From CAIWHR01 sp963713275 (GTDB lineage Bacteria > Pseudomonadota > Gammaproteobacteria > Burkholderiales > Casimicrobiaceae), in contig CAVQLG010000006.1 of the NCBI GenBank assembly GCA_963713275.1, forward strand, positions 1 to 64,000: a stretch of DNA of 64,000 nt, given 5' to 3'. Each line of letters starts with the position of its first letter. The stretch's first letter is position 1. The translations under genes and the position numbers were made by a program. Below, one piece after another: positions 40,784-53,620 of the stretch. Below the pieces are notes generated by a model, which had not been told where the DNA came from, did not search any database, and worked only from the letters and a program-made list of their open reading frames with translations.

Positions 40784-42259
40784 ATGGCGATCTATCCGAT
40801 GCGAAGCGTCGACGCAGCGTGGTACCACATGGACGGACCGGCCAACCTCGCGATGGTGACCGGCATCGCGCTGACCCGCAAGCGCCTGAACTTCGACCGG
40901 GTGCGCAGCGTCTACGAGCACCGGGTGCTCGAGTTCGAGCGCTTCCGCCAGCGCGTGGTCGAGCGCGGGTTCCCGATGGCAAGCCCGCACTGGGAGGACA
41001 TGCCGAACTTCGACATCAACCTGCACGTCCACCACGTCGCGCTGCCCGCGCCGCACGACGAGGCGGCGCTCACCGCGCTGCTCGACGACATCGCCAGCTC
41101 GCCGCTCGATCGCGCGCAGCCGCTGTGGCAGGTCCACGTCGTCGACAACGTCGATGGCGGCAGCGCCTTGATCATGCGCTACCACCATTGCATCGCCGAC
41201 GGCACGGCGATGATGTCGGTGCTCGAACGGATGGCGGACGGCGCGCCCGAGCCCGCGGAGCAGCAGGGCACGGAGGACGAGCGGAGCGACCGGGGGCTGC
41301 TGGCACCGGCGTTCGACGCGTTCGGCCGCGCTGCCGGGACGGCGGTTGCCGCCGCGGGCTTCGCCGTCGACGCCCTCGCCAATCCGCAGCAGGTGCTCGA
41401 CAAGGCCGCGAAGGTGCTGGAGGGCGCGGAGATGCTCGTTGCCGAGCTGCTCAAGAGCCCTGACCCGCGGTCGCCGCTCAAGGGTCGCTTCGGCATGCGC
41501 AAGCGCGTTGCGTGGTCGAAACCCGTCCCGCTCGACGACGTCAGGGCGATCGGCGCCGCGACCGGCGCCAAGGTCAACGACGTGCTCGTCGCCGCCGTGA
41601 CCGGCGCGCTGCGCAGCTACCTCAAGAGTCGAGCGGTCGAGGTCGACTCGACGTCGGTGCGGGCGATGGTGCCGGTCGACCTGCGGCGACCGGAGCGCGC
41701 CGGCAAGCTCGGCAACGAGTTCGGACTCGTGGTGCTCGACCTTCCGGTCGCGACCCGTCGCCGGATCGACCGCCTGGCGCAGACCAAGGCACGGATGGAC
41801 GCGCTCAAGCGTTCGCCGGAGCCCGCGGCGATCATGGCGCTGTTCAACCTGTTCGGTCGGGTGCCCAAAGCGATCGAGGACGCCGCGATCGACCTCTTCG
41901 GCAGCCGGGCGAGCGTGGTCATGACCAACGTCGCCGGTCCCCGGGCGACCATGCACCTGGCGGGGGTGCCGATCGACCGCATGATGTTCTGGGTGCCGCA
42001 TCCCGGCCAGCAACTGGGCATGGGAATCAGCATCCTGAGCTACCGTGGCCTTGCGACGCTGGCGGTCATCGCCGACGCCCGGCTCGTCCCCGACCCCGAG
42101 ACGATTACGCACGAGTTCAATCGCGAATTCGCCGCGATGCTGCGCCATGTCCCCTTGGACACGGCGAAGGAATCCGTCGCGGCCCCGCCCGCACGCAAGC
42201 CCCGAAGCAAGCCCCGGAGCAAGCCCCCTGCCCGCCGCCGGACGACTGCAAAGGCATAG
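40784..42259 (+). CDS. WS/DGAT-type O-acyltransferase
   Basis: A 491-residue enzyme of the wax ester synthase/acyl-CoA:diacylglycerol acyltransferase family. The catalytic motif HHCIADGTAMM (HHxxxDG) is intact at about residue 131. Other family blocks are SSPLDRAQPLWQVHVVDNV, GAKVNDVLVAAVTGALRSYL, MVPVDLRRP and TNVAGPRATMHLAGVPI. It would make neutral storage lipid from acyl-CoA. The C-terminal KPRSKPRSKPPARRR tail is low-complexity. GAGGGGCAGG precedes the ATG. It is followed by uspA 49 bp on. Confidence 0.92.
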   Translation: MAIYPMRSVDAAWYHMDGPANLAMVTGIALTRKRLNFDRVRSVYEHRVLEFERFRQRVVERGFPMASPHWEDMPNFDINLHVHHVALPAPHDEAALTALLDDIASSPLDRAQPLWQVHVVDNVDGGSALIMRYHHCIADGTAMMSVLERMADGAPEPAEQQGTEDERSDRGLLAPAFDAFGRAAGTAVAAAGFAVDALANPQQVLDKAAKVLEGAEMLVAELLKSPDPRSPLKGRFGMRKRVAWSKPVPLDDVRAIGAATGAKVNDVLVAAVTGALRSYLKSRAVEVDSTSVRAMVPVDLRRPERAGKLGNEFGLVVLDLPVATRRRIDRLAQTKARMDALKRSPEPAAIMALFNLFGRVPKAIEDAAIDLFGSRASVVMTNVAGPRATMHLAGVPIDRMMFWVPHPGQQLGMGISILSYRGLATLAVIADARLVPDPETITHEFNREFAAMLRHVPLDTAKESVAAPPARKPRSKPRSKPPARRRTTAKA

Positions 42260-42308
42260 TGCACACGCCACGGACACCGCGGACTGCAATCAACTGAGAG
42301 CCTTCCCC

Positions 42309-42764
42309 ATGTTCAAGCATATCCTGGTCGCGATCGACGAGCGCATCGCATCGGCACGCACGCTCGACGCGGCCGTGGCGCTGGCCAAGACGTTTGGTGC
42401 GAAACTCGAGCTCGTGCACGCGGTCGACGAGGCGCAGCTCCGGCAGGCACGCGGGGTCAGCACGGACGACATGCGTAACAGCTTCGACGCGGCGCTCCGG
42501 CAGGAAGGCCAGGTGACGCTCGATCGCGGCGTGGCGCGCGCCCGCGAGCTCGGCGTCGAGCCGCTTTGCCGGCTCGTCGTCTCGACGACGCAGCACGCCG
42601 CCGAGCAGCTGGCCGAGGCGGCCATCGCGTCGGGCGCCGACCTGCTGGTGGTCGGCTCCCACGGCGCGCACGGCTTGACCCGACGACTGCTGGGCAGCGT
42701 CGCCGACCGCCTCGCGCGCACGCTGACCATCTCGCTGCTGGTCGTGCGCGACGCCGAGGGCTGA
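42309..42764 (+). CDS. Universal stress protein (UspA family)
   Basis: A 151-residue single-domain Usp: FKHILVAIDERIASARTLDAAVALAKTFGAKLELVHAVD, and near the end the ATP-binding GSHGAHGLTRRLLGSVADRLARTLTISLLVVRD (G-2x-G-9x-G-S). Usp genes are often under FNR-type control in proteobacteria; here it lies in the same transcript as the acyltransferase. Intact. Confidence 0.93.
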   Translation: MFKHILVAIDERIASARTLDAAVALAKTFGAKLELVHAVDEAQLRQARGVSTDDMRNSFDAALRQEGQVTLDRGVARARELGVEPLCRLVVSTTQHAAEQLAEAAIASGADLLVVGSHGAHGLTRRLLGSVADRLARTLTISLLVVRDAEG

Positions 42765-42810
42765 TGCCCGGTGTTGGCGCGGCCGAACCGCGGGCGCCCG
42801 CCGTCGCGGA

Positions 42811-45372
<2,562 letters not shown>

Positions 45373-45680
45373 GAGTCGCCCCCTCCGTCCTTCGCTCGGA
45401 TGACCTCGTGGCACGCGGTTTCCTCCTCCGCCCCGCCGCATTCTCCCCACGTCCTGGATCGGCGGTCAAGACCCGGCGTTGCCCGTGGGACGCGGCTGGC
45501 GGGCAGCCCCCTGCCCCTTGCGATCGCATGGACATGCGTTGCGCCGGCCGGGAAGCGCGGGCGCGGACTTTCGGTGCAGCCCTCCTACCACGCGGCGCGC
45601 GCGGCGTTGGGGCCTTCGGCGCGCTTCTGCGCGCAGGCACCGCGTGGCTGCCTGAGCTCAGTCGGCAAGAACCCCGGGCG
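45373..45680. other. Intergenic, promoter region of glgP
   Basis: About 308 bp of GC-rich sequence between glgP and the small lipoprotein gene. No gene or clear hairpin was found; it presumably contains the glgP promoter. Confidence 0.4.
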
Positions 45681-45845
45681 CTACCGCGTGCGTGAATTGT
45701 GGCAAGTGAAGTCCATCGGGTTCTGCCAGCAGTACGGGACCTGGCCGCTGGCCACCGCCTTCTCGTACTGCGCGTCCATTCCTGCGCAGCCGCCCAAGGC
45801 AAGGCCGCACACAACCATCAGCCATGCGATTGACATCCGGTTCAT
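45681..45845 (-). CDS. Small predicted lipoprotein
   Basis: A 54-residue protein, MNRMSIAWLMVVCGLALGGC, AGMDAQYEKAVASGQ then VPYCWQNPMDFTCHNSRTR. It has a lipoprotein signal peptide with lipobox LGGC, so the mature part would be about 35 residues anchored by a lipid on Cys20. Two further cysteines remain. I do not know the family. It was found by reading the strand; it is below usual ORF size cut-offs. Confidence 0.6.
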   Translation of the reverse strand: MNRMSIAWLMVVCGLALGGCAGMDAQYEKAVASGQVPYCWQNPMDFTCHNSRTR

Positions 45846-46148
45846 CGTGACCCTCGCAGTTTCACACTCCAGCGGGATTCCCCCGTTCTCGCGGTAACCC
45901 AGGCCCCCCTTTTCCGTGCGGCTCGCCGACCGCTCCCCGGCACCCGCCGCGTTTCGCGCCGCCTCGCGTGTCCCACTCTACGCGCGGCGCACCCTTGCGA
46001 CAAGCCGACCCGCGGACGGCGCGCGGGCGCGAGCCCGGCTGCCGCCGGGTGCGACGGGCTTCGCCGCGCGCGGGACGCAGCCGAGGCCGGTGCTGCCCGC
46101 CACGAGGCCCGGCGCATCGCGAGGACGCGCGGGGCGGGTGACGCCCGG
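45846..46148. other. Intergenic region
   Basis: About 303 bp between the small lipoprotein and the arylsulfatase end. GC-rich; no gene, tRNA or obvious terminator seen. Confidence 0.4.
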
Positions 46149-48665
46149 TCAGTCGCGCTTGGCCTTTTCCTTCATCGCCGCCTCGAGTGTGGCGATGTCG
46201 GCCTTCGACAGTTGCGGCCGGTCGAGCTTGAGCGTCAGCTTGTTGAGCTTGGCGGTCAGCGCGAACGGCGGCTTGTAGTCGGCGTCGTTCACCCCGGTCA
46301 GCGTGTCGGAGCCGACGTCGAAGCTCTCGTCCCACTGCAGGATCATCGGCAGCGTGCGCGGCATCGTCTTGGTGTCGACCACCTTGCCGTCGACCTTGAG
46401 CGTGCCCACGCCGGGCCGGCCGACGCCGCTGAAGTCGTTGAACGCCAGCGTGCCCGCACCCATGCCGTCGTACTTGAAGTCGAACTCCACCGTGTGCCGG
46501 CCGGGCGGCAGCGCCTCGGCGCCCTCCCACTTCAGCCGCTCGAGGTCGACCAGGTTCCACAGCCACACCGGCTTGCCCTTCAAGAGGTAGAAGCCGTAGC
46601 CGCCGAACCGCCCGCCGGAGGTGAGGATCATGCCCTCGGCGCCGCCGGCCGGCACCTCGATGTCGGCAGCGACCGTGTACGAGGTGTTGAGCAGCAGCGG
46701 CGAGTCTCCCTGCGGCAGCCCGACCATCGGCCGCGTGTAGACGAACTCGCTGCGCCCTGCCGTGATGTTCGGGCGCGGAGCGACGATGCGCGCCGCCACC
46801 GACGCGTCCAGCGGGAACACCTGGTGCTTCTTCGCCTCGGCGATGAACTTCTGCTTCATCTCCTTGACCCTGGCCGGGTACTTCGCCGCGAGGTCGGTGG
46901 TCTGGCTGAAGTCGGTGTTGAGGTTGTAGAGCTCGAGCACCTGGTTGTTCAGCGGGTCGGGATTGGCTGGACCGAACGCTTCCCAAGGCGCGCGGTTCAC
47001 CTTGGTCGAGAGAAACCAGCCGTCGTCGTATAGCGCCCACTGGCCCATCATCTCGAAGTACTGCGTCTTGTGGCGCTCGGGCGCCTTGGCGTTCTTCGCG
47101 TCGAACGTATAGGCGAAGCTGGTGCCTTCGATCGGCTTTTGCTTGATGCCGTCGACGACCGTCGGCGCCTTCAGGCCGGCCACCTCCAGGAGGGTCGGCA
47201 CCACGTCGATGACATGCACGAACTGCTCGCGCAGCGCCCCCTTGTCCTTGATGCGCGCCGGCCACGACACCACCATGTTCTGATTGATGCCGCCCAGCGC
47301 CGAGGCGTTCTGCTTGAACCACGAGAACGGGGTGTCGAAGGCCCACGACCAGCCGGCCGTCATGTGGTTGTAGGTGAACTCGGTGCCCCACACGTCGTAG
47401 AACTTCATCTGCACGTCGACCGGCAGTTTGTTGAGGCCGTTGAAGAACGCGACCTCGTTGGGCGTGCCCAGCGGGCCGCCCTCGGCGCTGGTGCCGTTGT
47501 CGCCGTTGATGTAGATGACGAGCGTGTTGTCGAGCCGGCCCAGGTCCTGGAAGTGTTGGACGACCCTGCCGATCTCGTGGTCGTTGTACGCGGCATAGGC
47601 AGCGAAGACCTCGACCTGCCGGATGAACAGCTTCTTCGCTTCGGGGTCGAGCTTGTCCCACGGCGTCAGCAGCTCCGCCGGCCAGGGCCCCAGCTGGGTG
47701 TCGGCCGGGATCACGCCCAGGCGCTTCTGGTTGGCGAAGATGCGCTCGCGCAGCTTCTCGTAGCCGTCGTCGAAGAGCTTCATCGCGCGGATCTTCTCCA
47801 CCCATTCCTTCGTCGGGTGGTGCGGCGCGTGCGTGGCACCCGGCGCGTACTTGATGAACAGCGGCTTGTCCGGCTGGATCTGGTGCATCCGCGTCATGTA
47901 GTCGATGGCGTCGTCGGCCATCGCGGTGACCAGGTTCCAGCTGCCCGGCGGCTTGCCCTCGAAGGGAAAAACCTGCGTCGTGTTGCGGAACAGGTTCGGC
48001 TGCCACTGGTTGGCATCGCCGCCGATGAAGCCATAGAAGTATTCGAAGCCCATGCCGACGGGCCACTGGTCGAAGGGGCCCAGCTGGCTGGCGGCGAAAG
48101 CCGGCACGTTGTGGTCTTTGCCGAACCAAGCGGTGCTGTAGCCGTTGTCCTTGAGCATGCGGCCGATGGTGGCCTTGTCGCGGTCGATGATGCTGTTGTA
48201 GCCGGGGAAGCCGGTCGACTGCTCGGAAATCACGCCGAACCCGGCCGAGTGGTGGTTGCGCCCGGTGATCAGCGCGGCGCGCGTCGGCGAGCACAGCGCG
48301 GTGGAGAACATGCGGTTGTAGCGCAGGCCTTCCTTGGCCAGGCGGTCCATCGTCGGCGTCGGGATCACGCCGCCGAAGGTGCTGGGCACGCCGAAGCCGG
48401 CGTCGTCGGTAATGATCAAGAGCACGTTGGGCGCGCCCTTCGGCGGCACCACGCGCGGCGCCCACCAGGGCTTGCTCTGCAGCGCGTCGTTCTTAATCAC
48501 GCCGCCGAAGGCCGGGCTGGGCGACGGGAGTTGTTGCCCGCTGATCGCGCGGGTGGCGCTGGGCGAGCCCAGCGTGCCGGTGACCTGCTCCGCCAGTGCC
48601 AGGCCGCCAAACGCCAGGCCGCCGACGCAGACGACCATTCGGGCCGGAAAGGGTATCTTGTCCAC
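46149..48665 (-). CDS. Arylsulfatase (secreted)
   Basis: An 838-residue type I sulfatase. N-terminal signal peptide (ARMVVCVGGLAFGGLALA, cut before EQ). The catalytic CSPTRAALITGR carries the Cys that is converted to formylglycine. Metal-binding residues appear in NVLLIITDDAGFG and INGDNGTSAEGG. The C-terminal 200 residues (PLLLNTSYTVAADIEVPAGGAEGMILTSGGRFGGYGFYL) form an added beta-sandwich typical of the PAS-like arylsulfatase group. It would hydrolyse sulfate esters in the periplasm. No sulfatase-maturing enzyme is nearby. Confidence 0.93.
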   Translation of the reverse strand: MDKIPFPARMVVCVGGLAFGGLALAEQVTGTLGSPSATRAISGQQLPSPSPAFGGVIKNDALQSKPWWAPRVVPPKGAPNVLLIITDDAGFGVPSTFGGVIPTPTMDRLAKEGLRYNRMFSTALCSPTRAALITGRNHHSAGFGVISEQSTGFPGYNSIIDRDKATIGRMLKDNGYSTAWFGKDHNVPAFAASQLGPFDQWPVGMGFEYFYGFIGGDANQWQPNLFRNTTQVFPFEGKPPGSWNLVTAMADDAIDYMTRMHQIQPDKPLFIKYAPGATHAPHHPTKEWVEKIRAMKLFDDGYEKLRERIFANQKRLGVIPADTQLGPWPAELLTPWDKLDPEAKKLFIRQVEVFAAYAAYNDHEIGRVVQHFQDLGRLDNTLVIYINGDNGTSAEGGPLGTPNEVAFFNGLNKLPVDVQMKFYDVWGTEFTYNHMTAGWSWAFDTPFSWFKQNASALGGINQNMVVSWPARIKDKGALREQFVHVIDVVPTLLEVAGLKAPTVVDGIKQKPIEGTSFAYTFDAKNAKAPERHKTQYFEMMGQWALYDDGWFLSTKVNRAPWEAFGPANPDPLNNQVLELYNLNTDFSQTTDLAAKYPARVKEMKQKFIAEAKKHQVFPLDASVAARIVAPRPNITAGRSEFVYTRPMVGLPQGDSPLLLNTSYTVAADIEVPAGGAEGMILTSGGRFGGYGFYLLKGKPVWLWNLVDLERLKWEGAEALPPGRHTVEFDFKYDGMGAGTLAFNDFSGVGRPGVGTLKVDGKVVDTKTMPRTLPMILQWDESFDVGSDTLTGVNDADYKPPFALTAKLNKLTLKLDRPQLSKADIATLEAAMKEKAKRD

Positions 48666-48697
48666 GCTTCACCTCGAATCGATGGTTTGTACGCTCG

Positions 48698-48774
48698 TGG
48701 TCGGGGTGACAGGATTCGAACCTGCGACATCTTGCTCCCAAAGCAAGCGCGCTACCGGACTGCGCTACACCCCG
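48698..48774 (-). tRNA. tRNA-Pro (TGG)
   Basis: Minus-strand cloverleaf: acceptor CGGGGTG / CACCCCG, D arm AGCGCAGTCCGGTAGCGC, anticodon loop TTTGGGA (TGG), T arm GCAGGTTCGAATCCTGT, encoded CCA. Intact. Confidence 0.95.
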
Positions 48775-48823
48775 CCGGCCCCGGATTATACGCGCTGCCC
48801 GGCACGGCCCGGCCGCGCCGACC

Positions 48824-49045
48824 TCAGCGCGGGCAGGCGTCGAAGCCCGCGCCCTCGATGGCCCTGACGATGGCCGCCGGGTCGACCGCGGTGGCGTCGT
48901 ACTCGACCGCTGCGCACGATTCGTCGAGCGACACGTCGACAGCCTTGACGCCGGGGAGCTTGCCGACGGCGCCGGTGACGCCGCGCACGCAGCCCATGCA
49001 GCTCATGCCGTACACGATGAAATCCTTCTTGACCGTAGCGCTCAT
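48824..49045 (-). CDS. Heavy-metal-associated (copper chaperone) protein
   Basis: A 73-residue HMA domain protein, ferredoxin-like fold: FIVYGMSCMGCVRGVTGAVGKLPGVKAVDVSLDESCAAVEYDAT. The metal-binding MSCMGC is a CxxC variant of the usual MTCxxC. It overlaps the end of the P-type ATPase gene by 4 bp (ATGA) and probably delivers copper to it. Confidence 0.9.
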   Translation of the reverse strand: MSATVKKDFIVYGMSCMGCVRGVTGAVGKLPGVKAVDVSLDESCAAVEYDATAVDPAAIVRAIEGAGFDACPR

Positions 49046-51300
49046 CGCGAGATCTCCGTATGCCTCGAACCGGCCACCGCGTCGGGTGCGCCGGTCGCCG
49101 CCTTGCCGCGCGCCGGCAGCGCGCCGGGCGGACGCCAGCGCCGCAGCAGCAGCGCGTTGGCGACCACCGAAACCGAGCTCGCCGCCATCGCCGCACCCGC
49201 GACGACCGGCGAGAGCCAGCCGAGCGCTGCCAGCGGAATGCCGAGCACATTGTAGACGAAGGCGAAGAACAGGTTCTGCCGGATCTTGGACAGCGTCGCG
49301 CGGGAGAGGTCGATCGCCGCGGCGACCGCGCCGAGGTCGTTCCCGAGCAGCGTGACGTCGGCGGCGGACAACGCGCTGCCGGTGCCCGCGCCCATCGCGA
49401 ACGAGACGTCGGCCTGCGCGAGTGCGGGCGCGTCGTTGACGCCGTCGCCGGCCATGCCGACGACGAGTCCGCGCGCCTGCAAGGCCTCGATCGCCGCGCG
49501 CTTGTCCCGCGGCAGCTGGCCCGCGCGCCAATCGACGATTCCCGCGGCGCGGGCGATCGCCTGCGCCGCGGCGGCGTTGTCGCCGGTCAGCATCGTCAGT
49601 GCGATCCCCCGCTCGCGCAGCAGCCGCACCGCGTCCGCGGCGCCGGGGCGAAGCTCGTCGGCGAGGAGCACCCAGCCTGCCAGCGCGTCGCCGCGGGCGA
49701 CGCCGACGATCGTCGGCGCGGCGTGGCCGCCGGCATCGATCGCGCCGGCGTCCACGGGCACGCCCGCTTCGCGCAGGAAGGCGGGCGAGCCGAGGCGCAG
49801 CGTCTGCCCTTCGTGCTCGGCGCTCACCCCCTGGCCGGGATGGACGCGCGCGCCGGTCACCTCGAACGATGCCACGCCACGGCGCTTCGCCTCGTCCAGG
49901 ATCGCCTTGCCGAGCGGGTGCGCCGCAGCGCGCTCGAGGCTTGCGGCGAGCAGGACGACCTCGCGCTCGGTCGTCCCGGGCTGCGGCAGGACACGCACGA
50001 CCCGCGGCGCGCCGACCGTCAGCGTGCCGGTCTTGTCGACGACCATCGCGCCGATGCGCTCGGCACGCTCCAGCGCCTCGGCGTTCTTGATCAGGATCCC
50101 CTCGCGCGCGCCGCGCCCCACACCCACCATCAGCGCGGTCGGCGTGGCGAGACCCAGCGCGCACGGGCAGGCGATGACCAGCACCGCCGTGGCGCGCAGC
50201 AGTGCGCTCGCCCAGTCGCCCAGCACGAGCCACGAGCCGGCGAACGTCGCGACCGCGAGCGCCAGCACCGCCGGCACGAACCAGGCCGCGACGCGGTCGA
50301 CCAGCCGCTGCACCGGCGCCTTCGATCCCTGCGCGGCCGCCACCTGACGCACGATGCCGGCGAGCAGCGTCGCCTGGCCGACCGCCGTGGCCGCGCAGGT
50401 GAGCGGCGCGTGCGCGTTGACGGTGCCGGCCCGCACCGCGTCGCCGGGACGCTTCAGCACGGGTTCGCTCTCGCCGGTCAGCATCGCCTCGTCGACGGCC
50501 GACTCGCCGTCCCGGACCTCCCCGTCGACCGGCACCGTGTCGCCGGCGCGGACGACGAAGACGTCGCCGACGCGCACGAGCGCGATCGGGACCTCGACCA
50601 GGTGCCCGTCGCGCGCGCACCAGGCGGTCGCCGGCTGCAGGCGCAGCAGATCGCGGATCGCCGACGCGGTCTTCACCTTCGCGCGGCCCTCGAGCAGCTT
50701 GCCCAGCAGCACCAGCGTGATCACCATCGCACCGGCTTCGAAGTAGACGTGCTGCTCCGGAATCGGCACCAGCCACACGGCGAGGCTGAACACGAACGCC
50801 GCGCTCGTGCCGAGCGCCACCAGCACGTCCATGTTGGCGGCGCCCCCGCAGAGCGCCTTCCACGCACCGTCGTAGAACCGCGCGCCCGACCACAGCTGCA
50901 CCGGCAGCGCGCACGCGAACTGCAGCCACACCGGCAGCCCGGCGTCGTGGCTGCCGCCGAGCATCCACAGCATCTGCAGCGCGAGCGGCGCCGTGAAGAG
51001 CGCGGCGACCGCGAACCCGGAGAGCTCGCGCCGGTAGCGCTCGTCCTGCGCGCGCGCCTCGGCCTCGGGCTGTTCGAACGGGTCGATCGCCGGCGCCGCG
51101 TCGAAGCCGGCGTTGCGGATCTTCTCGATCAGAACCGTGGCGTCGGCCTTCGCCGGGTCGAACTCGACGTGCGCGGTCTCGCTCGCGAAGTTGACGGCCG
51201 CGCGGACGCCGTCGGTGCGGTTCAACACCTTCTCGATCCGCGCCGCGCAGGCGGCGCAGGTCATGCCGGTGAGCTTCAGGTCGACCGCGGATTCGCGCAT
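49042..51300 (-). CDS. copA: Copper-translocating P-type ATPase
   Basis: A 752-residue P1B-type ATPase that exports Cu(I). One N-terminal HMA domain (GMTCAACAARIEKVLNRTDG), the membrane CPC motif (VIACPCALGLATPTALM), the A-domain TGES, the phosphorylation site VVDKTGTLTVGAP, the HP motif in AAAHPLGKAI, and GDGVNDAPALAQADVSFAMG. Eight transmembrane helices are expected. It forms an operon with the HMA chaperone. No CueR-type regulator is adjacent. Confidence 0.95.
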   Translation of the reverse strand: MRESAVDLKLTGMTCAACAARIEKVLNRTDGVRAAVNFASETAHVEFDPAKADATVLIEKIRNAGFDAAPAIDPFEQPEAEARAQDERYRRELSGFAVAALFTAPLALQMLWMLGGSHDAGLPVWLQFACALPVQLWSGARFYDGAWKALCGGAANMDVLVALGTSAAFVFSLAVWLVPIPEQHVYFEAGAMVITLVLLGKLLEGRAKVKTASAIRDLLRLQPATAWCARDGHLVEVPIALVRVGDVFVVRAGDTVPVDGEVRDGESAVDEAMLTGESEPVLKRPGDAVRAGTVNAHAPLTCAATAVGQATLLAGIVRQVAAAQGSKAPVQRLVDRVAAWFVPAVLALAVATFAGSWLVLGDWASALLRATAVLVIACPCALGLATPTALMVGVGRGAREGILIKNAEALERAERIGAMVVDKTGTLTVGAPRVVRVLPQPGTTEREVVLLAASLERAAAHPLGKAILDEAKRRGVASFEVTGARVHPGQGVSAEHEGQTLRLGSPAFLREAGVPVDAGAIDAGGHAAPTIVGVARGDALAGWVLLADELRPGAADAVRLLRERGIALTMLTGDNAAAAQAIARAAGIVDWRAGQLPRDKRAAIEALQARGLVVGMAGDGVNDAPALAQADVSFAMGAGTGSALSAADVTLLGNDLGAVAAAIDLSRATLSKIRQNLFFAFVYNVLGIPLAALGWLSPVVAGAAMAASSVSVVANALLLRRWRPPGALPARGKAATGAPDAVAGSRHTEISR

Positions 51301-51399
51301 GGTCCCGGAGAGGCGGCCCGCAAGTGGCCGGCGACGCTGCGCCCGCGCCCCTTCAGCGCGGACAACAGAACATCAATATGGGCGCACGCGCGACGGGAA

Positions 51400-52917
<1,518 letters not shown>

Positions 52918-52939
52918 GGCGTGGGTCCGGGATTCGGGG

Positions 52940-53614
52940 TCAGGGCTCGCGGGCGGCGGCCATCGACCCGAGGAGGCCGGCGCAGTCGAGCGCCCGGAAA
53001 TCGGCGGCGCGCGCGATCACGTGGGCCGGCGCGCCGAGCTCGTCGGCGGGCAGCGTCGTGGCGATCGCGACCGCCTTCATGCCTGCCCGCCGCGCCGCCT
53101 CGATTCCGTGCGGCGCGTCCTCGAACACCAGGCACTCGGCGGGATCGACGCCCATCCGCTGCGCGGCGAGGAGGAAGAGGTCCGGATGCGGCTTGCCGCG
53201 CGCGACGTCGTGCGCGCCGACGACGGCGTCGAAGAAGCCCCGTCGGTCGAGGTGCGCCAGGACGAAGGCGATGTTGTCGGCGTCGCCCGCGGTCGCGCAG
53301 GCGACCTTGACGCCGGCGGCGCGCGCGGCATCGGCGAACGCACCGAAACCCGGCACCTCGCGGAAGTGCGGCGCGAACATCGCGCGATAGATCGCCTCCT
53401 TGCGCTCGACCATCGCGCGCAGCTCGCGTTCGGGCCGCCCCCCCAGGAAGACGCGCATCACCTCGACGCCGGTGAGTCCGGTCGTGCGGTGGAAGAAGTC
53501 CGCCCCCGGCGGCGGCACGCCGACCTCGCGGCTGAAGACCGCCCACGAGCGCGCGTGCCACGGCATCGAATCGACCATCGTGCCGTCCATGTCGAACAGG
53601 AACGCCGGCACCAA
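52940..53614 (-). CDS. HAD-superfamily phosphatase (phosphoglucomutase-like)
   Basis: A 224-residue HAD hydrolase, subfamily with a helical cap: FLFDMDGTMVDSMPWHARSW (motif I with DxD), VACATAGDADN (motif II), GKPHPDLFLLAAQRMG (motif III Lys) and CLVFEDAPHGIEAARRAGM (motif IV). It resembles beta-phosphoglucomutase and sugar phosphatases; the substrate is unknown. It sits between prfB and lysS, 6 bp after prfB. Confidence 0.9.
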   Translation of the reverse strand: MVPAFLFDMDGTMVDSMPWHARSWAVFSREVGVPPPGADFFHRTTGLTGVEVMRVFLGGRPERELRAMVERKEAIYRAMFAPHFREVPGFGAFADAARAAGVKVACATAGDADNIAFVLAHLDRRGFFDAVVGAHDVARGKPHPDLFLLAAQRMGVDPAECLVFEDAPHGIEAARRAGMKAVAIATTLPADELGAPAHVIARAADFRALDCAGLLGSMAAAREP

Positions 53615-53620
53615 GGACCC

